From Ashinkailepas kermadecensis (taxonomy: Eukaryota > Arthropoda > Thecostraca > Neolepadidae), in contig JAOTOM010004754.1 in NCBI GenBank assembly GCA_034440615.1, forward strand, positions 62,001 through 126,000: a stretch of DNA of 64,000 bases, in the 5' to 3' direction. The position numbers and the translations under genes were made by a program. Every line of letters starts with the position of its first letter. Position 1 is the first letter of the stretch. Below are positions 33,906 through 46,668 of this stretch, in pieces. Under the pieces are notes generated by a model. The model ran no database searches. It was given only the letters and a program-made list of their open reading frames with translations, and was not told where the DNA came from.

Positions 33906-35120
33906 TAAAATGAGTAATATTGAGAAGGCCACGGCTAGAAAAAAAAAACGAAAAAATAGAAAGGTTTAGAGAGAAATGGGGCGATTAGAAAATCTGTATT
34001 TATTTGTATTTACTACAGACACATCCACAGACCACGGTGGCTATTATCGTGCCCATCGAAATCATTGAGATCAACAGGAATGGGGATATGATAGAGGTCC
34101 GGCACAGGAGGGCGATAGGATATTGGGAAGGATGTAAGGCTAGGTGGTGATGCTGGGTAAGGTAAGGATACTGCAGCATGGGGCGAGTCAGCCAATATCG
34201 GCGCCTCCCTCAACAAACAGCAGATAGGAGGATGCAGGGATAGGAGACAAGTAAGCAAATATATACAATCCAATGGAGAAAGGATGACCTTGTGGGCTCG
34301 AGATTCTTTTCGTGAGGTAAATAAGCGCGTGTTCTTGTTTTGGCCTCGACAACTACGCGTTCGAATTCCCTCCCAAACATGCTGAAACAATAGATATTTG
34401 GCTGTTTCAACTTCTTCATCTTTCAAGTTTTCATTAATTTAACACACTAGTATGTCATGAGGAACGCTGCCCGCTTCGTTCAACAAGTATCGTATCGCTC
34501 GTTTGCAACGGCTGTAATATTCCTTGCATCAGCGAAGGTTCTTCACCACATACGTCACGTTCCTTGACCGATAAAATCAATGTAACTGAGTGAGTGATGG
34601 CTTGGCCGAAAATGTCACCCATTTTCAGAACAAAGCTAAGATGAGATAAATTTAACTGGCTGTTTCTTTAACACCGATTTAGATCGCCAATTGAAATTCA
34701 CATGTACATGATTCCGCTTTCTTCACGCATACGGCTCACATCTTTAAAATTTACTTTCTACTTCCAAAACGCGCTAAATCGACTAGTAAATGAGACGTAG
34801 AAAACACATCCTTCAACTTGAAACCACTGCATAAATAATAAATATATGGGCATGATGTCGCACGGTCGGTTGGTTATCTTCCATTTGTGCGATATGGTAC
34901 TATAATGCATTCGAGCTTAATTCAGGCCCAGTGGGATCGAATTTCATATTTGTGTGCAATGGCAAGGGGTGGGTAGGTGGGGGTTAGAGGAAGGCGATAT
35001 CACGGAGTTGTAGAAATTCATGAACATATATAGTGTTGTGGGGTGATTGATAATGTGTTAAGCGTGATGGAGCGAAATGTTATATGACAAATATACGGAA
35101 AAAACTATCGGGCGACGACT
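33906..35120. other. no recognised gene
   Basis: AT-rich intron sequence. An open minus frame at 34426-34013 resembles no family I know. Confidence 0.4.
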
Positions 35121-35121
35121 C

Positions 35122-35236
35122 GGTGGGCAGATCGCCCGCTGATGTCAGCTAGGCCTGCGCAACAGCCCGCAGCTGGAAGGTGGGCAGATCGCCCGCTGAC
35201 GTCAGCGAGGCCTGCGCAGCAGCCCGCAGCAACAGT
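35122..35236. repeat. 57-bp duplication with a TGACGTCA palindrome
   Basis: ggtgggcagatcgcccgctg begins at 35122 and 35179. The second copy contains gctgacgtcagc, with a perfect CRE-type octamer at 35197-35204. The first copy has tgatgtca instead. Confidence 0.85.
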
Positions 35237-35714
35237 GAGGCTGGCAGAGAAATCGCTGAATGAAAATACTGAATGCCCACGCAGCGATTTCAGATCTAAT
35301 GTAAAAACTTGCATCAAGCGGATGCCATACTGTTAGCGCATCCTCAACACGCCATATTGCCACCGCTATTTCCATTATTTTCCTCTATTGATTTTCATTC
35401 GAGATGTGAGACTGCGTGTCTCATTTCACGGCTCATTGTTCATGTTCATTTCTTCCGTAGCGTGGGCAATGTTTGGGATGTGTTGCTATGTAGACCAGTT
35501 GTCCACATAGCAAGTGTAACCAATGCAAACTAAGCAATCCAGCCACACTTCATCGTACGAAGCGCCACAGCATACAACACAGAACTCAAGCAAACCAGCG
35601 TTATGCACTATAACTACAAAATAGGAGACTGCCCACGTCCGCCCAGCAGTACATATGTAGGCGGCACGTCCACCACACTCAGCAGCAGTCTCATAATGCA
35701 CCTGCAAAGCGGCT

Positions 35715-36252
35715 ACCCACTAATACACACCCAACAGCACCACAGTACACAGATACATACCCAACAGCACCACAACACACTAATGCATACCCAACAGCAC
35801 CACAGCACACTAATGCATACCCAACAGCACCTCAGCACACTAATGCATACCCAACAGCACCTCAGCACACTAATGCATATCCAACAGCATCACACAGACT
35901 ACTGCATGCCCAACAGCACCACAGCATACTAATGCATACCCAACAGCACCAGAACACAATGCATACGCAACAGCACCATAGCACACTACTGTATACCTAA
36001 CAGCACCACGACACGCTAATACCCAACAGCACCATAGCACACTAATACATACCCGACTGCACCACAGCACACTAATGCATACCCGACAGCACCACAGCAT
36101 ACTAATGCATACCCAATAGCACAACAGCACGCTAATGCATACCCAACAGCAAAACAACACCCAAATACATACCAAACAGCGCCACAGCACACTAATACAC
36201 ATCCAACAGCACCTCAGCACACTAATGCACCCAACAGCACCACGACACACCA
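35715..36252. repeat. 30-bp minisatellite, about 18 copies
   Basis: Units read cccaacagcaccacagcaca then ctaatgcata. Irregular copies with small deletions lie to the right. Confidence 0.95.
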
Positions 36253-36836
36253 CACTGGTACATTGGTAGGACAACATTTGTAGAAAACAGCCAAATGCAG
36301 GGAGGTGTAAATGATAGTCGGCGCCTTACCGCCTTCGAAGCAATATACATTAGACATTACATTGCAGTAGGCAGTTCGACACGCTCACTACTCGCCGGGT
36401 AAACGCGTGCTGAATCTTGCTACTTCATTATGCGCCACCAGCAGGCAACAGGTGCGACATATGAGAGAACTTCTTGGGATGCAATTTATATATATACGAG
36501 TATATGCTGCAGTATTCCACCGGAAACTATTTTTACCGACACGAGGCCCTGCGAAACCCTGTATTGCTCTGCGCAGGATGTTATGCTTCCATTTACGCTA
36601 AATTAGGGTACGTGATAGCACAGTTATTGAAATGCATTGACATGCAAGACTGCAACAGCTTAGCGATGCTGAAGTGCAATAACGATGCCTTTATTTATCT
36701 TTCGCCATGAGCATTGAAAGCGTCATGCACCGATGTGAGCAAGAACTGCCAAATATCAAAGACGAACACATTTAATGAATGCCAACCAAAACATTATAAG
36801 CTGACATGCAAGCCGGAGTATTCAAGGTGACATGTT

Positions 36837-36957
<121 letters not shown>

Positions 36958-37154
36958 CGATGTCGTATGTATCCACGGACGCTGTGGGACTGTGATTGGC
37001 TATTGGCGTGAGCCTTAATGTGACGTTTGAGACCTGCTTGGCAGTCTTGGGAAATTTGATTCTCTTACTCAATTCGGATTACGTCATGGATGACGTTGAA
37101 CTCAATCCGTCCCGCCAAGAACACGTGCCAGACCTCACATTGGAGTTGGTGGTG

Positions 37155-37262
37155 GACACCCGATGGTATGTCCCGAGGGTGCTGTGAACACCCGATGACA
37201 TGTCCCGAGGGTGGTGTGGACACCCGATAACATGTCCCGAGGGTGGTTAACATCGGATGATA
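37155..37262. repeat. 33-bp repeat, 3 copies
   Basis: acacccgatgacatgtcccg, then agggtggtgtgg, repeated at 37155, 37188 and 37221, with a decayed fourth start (acatcggatgatatg). Confidence 0.88.
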
Positions 37263-37604
37263 TGCCACCTATAATCACACAGGAGCCAAACACTTGTTCC
37301 CCTGGCAGTATAGCTAACGAATAATTATCTTTCAGTTTTCAAAAACATCTCCGGGCAGGTGAGTTAGAGGGCTGGAAAATTGTGGCTATTGCATGAGAGC
37401 TCGTCCAAATTTGGCATTAGCTGAATCAACCGTGTGTGTCTTCGAACCTTCGCTAAATGGAATCGCAAAATAGGCAACTGAGTATAAGCTAGATTCACAA
37501 ATACTTTTTAACTCACTTCCCCATGTGTCCTGACGGAGAGATCAGAATTAGTCGTTGGGCATACTGTCATCAAGACAATGCTTATCCGGGTCCTAGTGGT
37601 GTGT

Positions 37605-37787
37605 GTCTACCCACACACACCACTGCACCACACACACCACAACACCACACACACTACAACACCACAACACAACACACACCACAACACCACACACACAGTG
37701 TCGGTGCCGCCGATGTGTGACGTCACTCTGTGGTAGGGAGCTGCTCGGTCCGTACAGATATGTCCGTGCCGCCGGCGTGTGACGTCA
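37605..37787. repeat. CA-rich tract and duplicated CRE-like segment
   Basis: An irregular cacacaccac run (37605-37697) is followed by two copies of gtgccgcc, five bases, then gtgacgtcac. The perfect TGACGTCA octamers are at 37718-37725 and 37780-37787. Confidence 0.8.
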
Positions 37788-40700
37788 CAGGGAATGGCTC
37801 AGTGGTCGCAACGAGTGGCAGATTAAACCACAGTCAAACTCGACGCGGTTCTACGGTGGAAAATACTGCCCCAATTCAACTTATTATGCATTCAGCTACC
37901 TTGTGTTAATTGCACGTGCATGGCGGTAATGCCACTTAATTGCGGTGATTGCAGACCGGTCATATTTGCGAATTCGCAGCATTGACATCATCGCATTGCT
38001 GTGCGCGAGCAATCCGGTGCGAACTGGGTGCAACTCCGCAGATACGTCCTGACGGTCAAGGGAATAAACATCGGCGTTGCAATAGTGGCGTACTGGTGAT
38101 GCGCATTGCATCATTACGACGGGCGAACCTGGAGCACCGACTTTCAGGAACGTTGCGTCAAGCGCAGACGTCAAGGCAGTTTGATGTCGCACCAATATGA
38201 GTCCAAGCTACGGCCGTTTCGGAGCACTGCGGGGTGCTCGTAAATTCATAGTGAAAGGTCAGCTGTGGAGGTGACAGCTACGGCTTTCCTGGATGTATAC
38301 CGCCAGTACTAGTGGCATGATATATTTGCGTTATGTGACCGGTTCTAAAAATTAGAAGTCGAATCGAATCGAATCGGATGTAAACAGCCCATGTGAGACG
38401 ACACGTTGACATACGTCTAGTTATCGCAGAAATATCTGTCGAATTGTAGTCGCCTGACTGTAGTTGTCCAACATAGAAGCAATGTCATCACGCATTACAT
38501 GGTGCAGTATTACATCACGCCTGCAGAACTTTTGGCCCATGCGATCATTACGCTATACCTTTAAATAGCCTGCAACTTGCCGCGAATGAATTCCGTCAGA
38601 AGGTATTGTATTACTGTTTGAAAATATTGCATAAATATTGCACTTTCAAAACCCAGAGAGTGCCTTGCCACCAGACCGTTGGAATAAGATCGTAAGATTT
38701 GTAGGTAAGGAAGATTCATCCTCATTGTAATTGCCACGGGTTATACTTTGATATATGTCCTGCTCCTGTTATTGCATTGTGTATTAGAATACATTGTTGC
38801 AATCGTTGCATATGCCTGACTACATCAATGGTGCGAATCAAGTGTTGCAATGAGTTTCAAAACGTAATCGGCTTTGATTACGTAGCTTTTCAACAATGCT
38901 TAGAACTTGGCAAGTGCGGTTATGTTGGAATATCTTCCGGTTCGGTGACGCTGATTTTCTCACGAGTTCACCTCAAGCTCACGTATTCACCTTCTGACAG
39001 ACAGAGCCGACTGCCAAACCACCATGCCTAACACTGTACGGAGTCATCATAAATGGTGCGTTATCAGACCACCATGGTAGCGGCACTGTACGAAGCGGCC
39101 ACAAATGGTGTGTTATCAGACCAACATACATAACCGTACGAAGAAGTGAGATAAATATCACATCCAAACGCCTCTTATGCTGTGCACTATGCTTGTCGTA
39201 CCGGTTTTCAAATAGCAATAGCAAAAACCTGTTATGCACAGCATAAGAAGATTGCACGTTATTGGATATTATTGTCATACATTTTAACGTTCGAATTTCG
39301 GTTGCAAACGCGCTCATACATGTAAATTGTTTAAAAAAAAACGCATTGTAGAGGTTCTAGAATTTGGTCGTTTTTCAGACCACCTTTGCCGATTTTTCAG
39401 ACAATCGCAATTTTAAGCATGATCAGCATTTTAAGCATGATAAATGGTGCAAGCTGTATAATGTTATGGTTATGACGCTATTCATCTTTGCTTGAGTTGG
39501 CATATCACAGCGCCATCTATTGTGTACATATATAAATATATCTGACAGCAGCGCTTCCGTGTGTTTGTGAGCTGGAACTATGCCAACTTAATTCAATGCA
39601 GGCTCGGCAAGTAGCGTTGATACTATGATCACCTGCCTAATATAAGGTAGCGTCTGATACATATCCGGCGCTCTTTAGTCCTAGCTTTTGGATCCACTCA
39701 TTCAAGCTTGTTTTGCCTGTTCGAGTTCAATGATATTGGCATCTTTACATTCGCAGTATCTCCTCAATTTGTATTACACTCTCGCGCATGTTGTGTGCGT
39801 AGTACGAAATGATAACCTTATCGCAGCTCTTGACGACAGCACAACTGTCAACAAGTCGGGCATGCATTTATTACCACACTCCAATCATCACACTTAGCAC
39901 TGACTTACAACTTGTTCACATCACCGACTCAAATTTCCAGTATTTAGCACCGACGCTAAAAGCATACGAGCGGCACGAAATGGCCTCAGGAGGCCGAAGT
40001 GCCTAACTTAACAAAACGAAATGAAAGCATATGAATCTCAGAACATGCGAACAACACGAATCACGCCCACTCAAAATGAAAGTCCTGCTTTGATTGCAAG
40101 GAATCCGTCGCTCGTCGATGCATCATTTTCGCTCAGATGTTGCCAAATGTTGTCGCTCAGATGTTGCCATGCCGCTGGCGCCGCCCCACGACTGCTGCCG
40201 CCGTCTGGGTCGCAATTTCGCACGGCCATCTGCACTGCATGTGGATCCGAGATCCAACCGGCTGATGGCAATCGCGAGCGGCGGCTTCGTGATTAATCAA
40301 TTCGTCCAGTCGATCAGATGTGTGTAGTGTGATGCTTCACAGTTGATTACGGGCACACGGTATGGTCTAAGAGGCTTCTGTAGCTTACCAGTAACACTTG
40401 GTTATTCTAGTGACAGCCTACTCCCGTGTCGCTTTATGAGTATCGGAAGTCACGGCCAGAAGGAGAGCTTCTGGGTCAGTCCGGCACCCATTGCGCTCAA
40501 CTGCTGGACAATTATTCCCTGCACAGATAATGGGGGTTTTCTAAAGGTTTCTATGCTGCAGTACAGGTTTGTTTACCCCTTGTGTGCATTGAGAATGTAA
40601 TTAAATGGTTATGAAACCATACAGGCACATAGTGAATCACTATTAGTGGTTCAATATGAAGTACACTAGAGTTTTCAGTTGTCATCGGAGATCGATGTAT

Positions 40701-41386
40701 ATATATGCAAGCGCAAAGTGTGAGCAGCAAGCGTCAGCCACCTGACCATATTCTGTGGATCGGTCCTGGCCACTATGTCACTTTGACTGTAGCCATTCTG
40801 AACGTCAGTAGCAAGATTGTACAGAATCAGCTGATCTGAACTTAACTCGTCAGCTGTGCTGTGTGTGAACTTAGCTCGTACGCCTCCCGCCAGCTCCTGC
40901 GTGTGTCCAGGCGCCGCCTCGAATGTGTCTCCTTTTCTAGGTCAGCTTTTTCATATTTCAGGTAGCTTTTTGTTCAAATCGGAGCATTGAATGAATGCCG
41001 GCCTTTGTGATACCATCGAGTTTGGCAAAAGCTGTCGTAAATTTGGCTCACTTGAGCGAAGGTGGCATATGAATAAATGCACTGGCTTAACTAAATAAAT
41101 ATACAATGTCACAAACCACTGAACTTTTCAGTGTAAGCTGCAGTCCCATACTCAACGATGACCACTATATTTCCTCCGAATTCGTCGGTCGCAGACTGCA
41201 GTTCCTTATCATGTCAGAGGCCTTTCCTGACGAGGGTGTAAGGCGTCTTGAATATTTTCCACCAGGCTCGGCTACTACAGCGATATGCTTGTCGGATTAT
41301 TTTGCTCGTTGACTGTCCCACCTCATCTCATGGTTTGACTGGCCCGCCTCATCTCACGGTTTACATATCTTGTACGTACAATGTAA
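37788..41386. other. no recognised gene
   Basis: 3.6 kb of mostly AT-rich intron. Minor items are a gaatc run (38363-38378) and a short duplication tcgctcagatgttgcca at 40129 and 40154. Nothing coding is recognisable. Confidence 0.45.
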
Positions 41387-41409
41387 GATACATTGACGTA
41401 CAATGTATC
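41387..41409. repeat. 9-bp perfect palindrome with 5-base loop
   Basis: gatacattg, acgta, caatgtatc. A related half-copy (acaatgtaagatac) lies just before it. Confidence 0.85.
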
Positions 41410-41620
41410 TTTACTCCCGTCAAAAAACAACGTCGATGGTTCAAAATCAAAAGTTGTAGGTTTTCTCTTCGCTGTCTGCCCAAGTAACAAATTCCATTCC
41501 GTCTTTCCCTTCCAACTTTTGTAGTCGACTACATACGTCGTGTTACCCGGGACAGTTCTATCCGATGTCTATTGACAACCATTTACTTTGCCAGCAGCTG
41601 CACGATTATGCATATTATGC

Positions 41621-41768
<148 letters not shown>

Positions 41769-41825
41769 TGTAGTAGGTGCTGCCAATGCCATGTTCCTAA
41801 GGTTATCTGGGTTTCGATCAGTGCA

Positions 41826-42166
41826 GAGGTTCTGGCTTTCCAGGTGGTCTGTCGGGTGATGTATCTCCAGTTCTGGCTTTCCAGACGGTCTGTCGGGTGA
41901 TGTGTCTCCAGCTCTGGCTTTCCAGACGGTCTGTCGGGTGATGTATCTCCAGTTCTGGCTTTCCAGACGGTCTGTCGGGTGATGTATCTCCAGTTCTGGC
42001 TTTCCAGGTGGTCTGTCGGGTGATGTATCTCCAGTTCTGGCTTTCCAGACGGTCTGTCGGGTGATGTATCTCCAGTTCTGGCTTTCCAGACGGTCTGTCC
42101 GGTGATGTATCTCCAGTTCTGGCTTTCCAGACGGTCTGTCGGGTGATGTATCTCCAGTTCCGATTC
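41826..42166. repeat. 41-bp minisatellite, about 8 copies
   Basis: tctggctttccagacggtct, then gtcgggtgatgtatctccagt, repeated every 41 bp. It has the same period as the array at 133-1462 but unrelated sequence. Confidence 0.95.
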
Positions 42167-43380
42167 GGGTGACAGCCCCGATGATGACTCCTGTGGGTAG
42201 AAAAGAGGGTGCATTTGCCCTGGTATTTGGAGGCAGTTGAATATTAATGACATTTACAGCAGAATGACGGTGAGTGTATCATTAGGTCGCCCGACTCCTC
42301 ACTTGCCGCTTGTAGCGAGGTCGACGAGGGGTCCTCTGGACCGCGTTGGTGTGCTGCTTCCCGCCCCCTCCTTGTCTTGCGCTCGTCGTCTCTGATCGAT
42401 GACAGTCCTGTCGACTGATCCGTCATGTATTGGACACGGGTCTCCTTTGATCAATGATGTCAAATTTAATTTCTACATTTCTTCTTCGAGGACTCGGCTC
42501 TCGGACATGTTCACGCTGCTGGACTGCTTGTCCTGCACCCGGCACGTCGAACAGGCGAGAAAGCCCATTCTCCAGATCAATCCAGTTGTTTTGTTGCCGC
42601 TTTTTCAATCGCTTTCCTGAAGTTTCATGAACCATTTGTGGCAGACTTAGAGTAGCTGGGTGACGCGAACCTCTTTGACGATCGGCATATCCTACATCGT
42701 CCAGGCTGCATGGCACGTCGGCAGATTATTTCCATAATTCCCTGCAGCGACATAGGTTTTCTAGAACGCTAGTTCACAGAAAACCGAGCTTTCCGAAAAA
42801 GACTGATTAGATACATGTGTTCGGACAGCTGTCACCTTTCAAGTCCTGACGTTGTCCGAGGAAAACAAAATGCACGGTTGCATTTTATGCTTTTACAAAC
42901 GTCACGTTTATATTTTATACATCTTCGATCTGTCAGGCCAATTACAGTCACACCATTCAGCAGGCAGGCAGATGTCAGCAGCAACTGAGCTGTAGTCACG
43001 AATTGGGAATGGCAACACTTGTGTCATATGACCCGATCATTAAGGTGGGCCGCTAGAGGTTCACTTTGCTCACTACAGAGAGGACCTGAGTCAGTTGTGC
43101 GTGCCTCGGATATCTCGGTGGTCTGGTGTCATGGAGGGGACTGGCGACAGGAGAGCGACCGCAGAGGGCACCGGACACCGTGTACACCGTATATAGACGC
43201 CGGCGTACACCGTGCACCAGACGCCGGCCTGAAACGAAACACGACCACAATCTAAGTGGCTCGTTGCTTGACTGTTATTAGCCCCTGAGTTTCTTCTATT
43301 TGATTGGACTGTGACTTTACGACGCGCTCCGAAGCTGAGGCCATGCGGCGGCGTCTGCCTCTCACCCTGGTAGAAAGGAC
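42167..43380. other. no recognised gene
   Basis: No recognisable gene or repeat. Confidence 0.4.
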
Positions 43381-43455
43381 GGGCATCGCAGGGATTCGAA
43401 CCCCGTACCTGTGGCGTGCGAGACGTTCAGCCCAACCACTGAGCTACCGACGCCC
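43381..43455 (-). repeat. tRNA-like sequence, alanine-like, probably SINE head or tRNA pseudogene
   Basis: On the minus strand gggcgtc can pair over seven positions with gatgccc, one of them a G-T pair. The D stem gctc/gggc and a T arm with ggttcgaat are present. The anticodon stem barely pairs and two extra bases sit after the acceptor stem. The anticodon loop would read CGC. A functional tRNA is therefore unlikely. Confidence 0.6.
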
Positions 43456-44700
43456 GTTCTCTTCTCCTGACAACTTGCCTGAACATACAACGGCCGATGG
43501 CTACCCTTCATTGACACTTGGCTTACGAGCAGCGAATCAGCGACGGCTCGTCATGCCATGAGCTCAGTTTGAACAGTCGTCACTCAGACAGGGTCAGCTG
43601 TCTCTCAGCGGTTCGTGCCACAAAGTCCCTATCGGCACCGCGACAGTCAGCCGTGCAATAACACCTACGCTGTCCACTCCACTGTCCGTCAGCCATGTCC
43701 GTCAGCTCCGTCAGCCATGACCAGTGGCTGTCAGTGCCGGCACGGACAGCCGACTGTCACCCATGACGCGTCAGTCACGTACGGGCACCACCTTACCCTC
43801 CATTCCGACATCCATGCCTCGGAGGGAGGAGCTCGGCCGACCACACTCGAACCAGACGCGTCCTACATGTGCAGCGGTTGCATATTACATGGTGAGAGTG
43901 CAGTTCCATGTTGCATGGTGGTGGCAGAACGGATACCACCGGAGCTGACCAGGACAAAGCATACCGGGCGACAGCCGGGAGCACAGGAGGGGTGCAACGA
44001 CACGTGCACTGCCCACTGCTCACGTCAGCGACGGCCCGGGGCCGAGCGACGACTGGATCCGTGACAGGGCCCTGACAATGCAAAACATACACACATACAG
44101 GTGCAGCCGTGATTTTGCTGTTTGGCCCATTGCTAAAGAGATGGTCCGAAGTTAATCCCATGGCCATGAGTTGCATAGCAATAAACCTTGGAACTGTTAT
44201 GGAAGTATATGTGGGCTACGAGGAAATGTACCTTAAAAAGCTGAGCAGCATGCTTAAAACTGCCCTTGTCTGAGAAAACCGCGGCAAAAAATAGTTCAGA
44301 AAACCAGTGAGAGCTACCTCCAAACTTCGCCTTTCAAAAAGTATCTAAATCACCTCCTCTCACAACGATAATCCTCGCGATAATTTCACCATTGAAATGC
44401 TCAGCTTTTGGTCGACCCTGCCTGTGTCAAGGTGCCGTGACTGGTTTCGCTGTATGCTGAGCAGCTGCGATAAGCCAGAGCGGCGGCAGTCCGTGAGCAG
44501 CAGCAGCGCTTCTTCCTTGTACAGGACGTGGCGTACATGCAGAGATGAGAGCAAGTCAGTAAGTCAATCGAAAGAGCTCTCTGCTGCCCCTCGTGGCGCA
44601 GCTGGATCGAAACCCACTCCTCCGATTCGGCGGGCGTTTACCTCACGCACATGAGACGAATCACTCTGGGATGACATCAAACTACTGCCGTCTCACATTC
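43456..44700. other. no recognised gene
   Basis: Short direct repeats of gtccgtcagccatg near 43685-43720. The rest is unremarkable. Confidence 0.4.
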
Positions 44701-44759
44701 GTCTGACGTCACTGATATCCTGAATCACATTCACGGACGCTCGTGCATGCGGCATCGAA

Positions 44760-45160
44760 TCCGTGCTGAGCGATCTGTGGCACGCTGACTGAATTCCACG
44801 AGCCCGGGCGGCCATCCGAAAGATAATCCACGATTTCCTCACCTGCCGGAAACTATTCGCTCAGCCAATCCCTGCTGCCACAGCAGATCTACTAAAGGCT
44901 TCGTCTGACACGAACCACGCATCCAATTTGGTGACGGTTGCTTCCATTGATCCGCTCGGCGTCGAGATTAGTAGTCGCAGAACAGCAAAGCGATACTGTC
45001 TGCTCATAGCCTACTTGCCTACAAGAGTGGTGCATCTCGAAATATCGGCCTCTCTCAGTACGGACAGCTTTATCATGGCATTCAGAAGATTTGTTTCGAG
45101 AAGAGGAAAGCCTGCAGATGTCTCCTCCGATAACGGTGCTAATCTCAAGGACGGGAGAGA
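44760..45160 (+). pseudogene. BEL/Pao LTR-retrotransposon integrase fragment
   Basis: One frame reads IPRARAAIRKIIHDFLTCRK, the end of the zinc-binding region. Then comes a segment around SIDPLG (position of the first catalytic aspartate), YLPTRVVHLEI, RRFVSRRGKPADV and SDNGANL (second catalytic aspartate). This order is typical of BEL/Pao integrase, which inserts the DNA copy into the genome. An in-frame TGA lies at 44790-44792. After SDNGANLKDG the sequence passes directly into a 51-bp tandem array, so the third catalytic position (glutamate) is not found. No LTRs, protease or reverse transcriptase were seen nearby. It is an old, inactive fragment. Confidence 0.8.
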
Positions 45161-45604
45161 ACCTTGCGAAATTGTCTCCTTCAATGGAATGCACATAGGG
45201 ACGGTAAGAGAACCTTGCGTAGGTGTGTCTCTCGATGGAATACACATTGGGACGGTGAGATAACCTTGCGTAGGTGTATCTCTCGATGGGATACGCATAG
45301 GAACGGTGAAAGAACCTTGCGTATGTGTGTCTGTCCGTGGAATACGCATAGGAACGGTGAGAGAACCTTGCGTAGGTGTGTCTCTCGGTGGAATACACAT
45401 AAGAACGGTGAGAGAACCATGCGAAATTGTCTCTCTGGGTGGAATGCATATAGGGACGGTGAGAGAACTTTGTAAAATTGTATCTCTGGATGGAACGCAT
45501 ATAGGGACGGTGAGAAAACCTTGTGACATTGTCTCTCTAGATGTAATGCACAAAGGGACGGGGAGAGAACCTTGCATATGTTGTGTATGGCCTCTCGATG
45601 GAAT
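45150..45604. repeat. 51-bp in-frame minisatellite growing from the integrase fragment
   Basis: About 9 units of 51 bp (17 codons) with landmarks ggtgagagaaccttgcg, gtgtgtctctcgatggaa and cacata. The first unit is continuous with the integrase frame (KDGREPCEIVS). A possible return to integrase-like sequence (FKWRFILHP) follows at about 45640, but that match is weak. Confidence 0.93.
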
Positions 45605-46010
45605 GCACGTGGCCCGCGTGACCATCTGGTGGAAGAGAGCTTCAAGTGGCGCTTCATTCTGCACCCGCTGCTGGACAGCGGGGCGGCGCATGTGACAGCA
45701 CGGTCGCCACTGTCACGTGCGCGCTCAGAACGGTCCTGCAGGTATCATCTTAGTAACAGATGGCAGTGCAGGCAGTAACAAAAATACTGCAGGCAGTGGC
45801 GGTCCAGGCTGGAGCAGTGGTGAGCGGCCGACCCCTCACCGGCGCGTCTGCAGCAACTGATGACGTGGAGGCGCACGCCTCATCACCTCGTACTCGGACG
45901 TCCGGCTTCCAATCTCCCTCCGGGGCAGCTTGATGACGACGAATTGATGAGCAGGATGGTGTGGCGGCAGATGCAGGCTGCAGCCGGCCTATCCGGCGAA
46001 GATGGCTAAT

Positions 46011-46015
<5 letters not shown>
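45605..46015. other. no recognised gene
   Basis: Possible integrase tail at 45630-45690, then GC-rich sequence without recognised features. Confidence 0.35.

Positions 46016-46062
<47 letters not shown>
46016..46062. repeat. (TA)n microsatellite
   Basis: 47 bp of alternating ta. Confidence 0.97.
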
Positions 46063-46064
<2 letters not shown>

Positions 46065-46187
46065 GAGTCTCATGTGTCGGAGGAAGTCGGTCAGCGACGC
46101 TCCGCACTTGGCCATTGGTGATTTAGTTATTCCTGTGGTCTCGCGGTTACCCTGATGCGCTCTCGGCCGCGTTGTGGACGTACAGGC

Positions 46188-46668
46188 CGGCCCTGATTGG
46201 CGGGTCAGGCCAGAGCAGGTCCGTGTGGTGGGGGGCCGGCCCTGATTGGCGGGTCAGGTCAGGGCAGGTTCGTGTGGTGGGGGGCCGGCCCTGATTGGCG
46301 GGTCAGGTCAGGGCAGGTCCGTGTGGTGGGGGCCGGCCCTGATTGGCGGGTCAGGTCAGGGCAGGTCCGTGTGGTGGGGGGACGGCCCTGATTGGCGGGT
46401 CAGGTCAGAGCAGGTACGTGTGGTGGGGGGCCGGCCCTGATTGACGGGTCAGGTCAGTGCAGGTACGTGTGGTGGGGGGGCCGGCCCTGATTGACGGGTC
46501 AGGTCAGTGCAGGTACGTGTGGTGGGGGCCGGTCCTGATTGACGGGTCAGGTCAGTGCAGGTCTGTGTGGTGGGGGCCGGCCCTGATTGGCGGGTCAGGT
46601 CAGGGCAGGTTCGTGTGGCGGGGGCCGGCCCTGATTGGCGGGTCAGGTCAGTGCAGGTACGTGTGCGT
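46188..46668. repeat. 48-50-bp G-rich minisatellite, about 10 copies
   Basis: ccctgattggcgggtcaggt, then a cagg(t/a) phrase and gtgtggtgggg, with G-runs of 4-7 that make the period vary between 48 and 50 bp. The later units carry gattgacggg. Confidence 0.94.

Noticed and set aside
43381..43455. Functional alanine tRNA gene
   Set aside because: The anticodon stem does not pair and two extra bases follow the acceptor stem. A tRNA-derived repeat or pseudogene is more likely.
44892..45691. Minus-strand frames across the integrase and 51-bp array
   Set aside because: They mirror the integrase and the three-fold repeat unit. No domain is visible on this strand.
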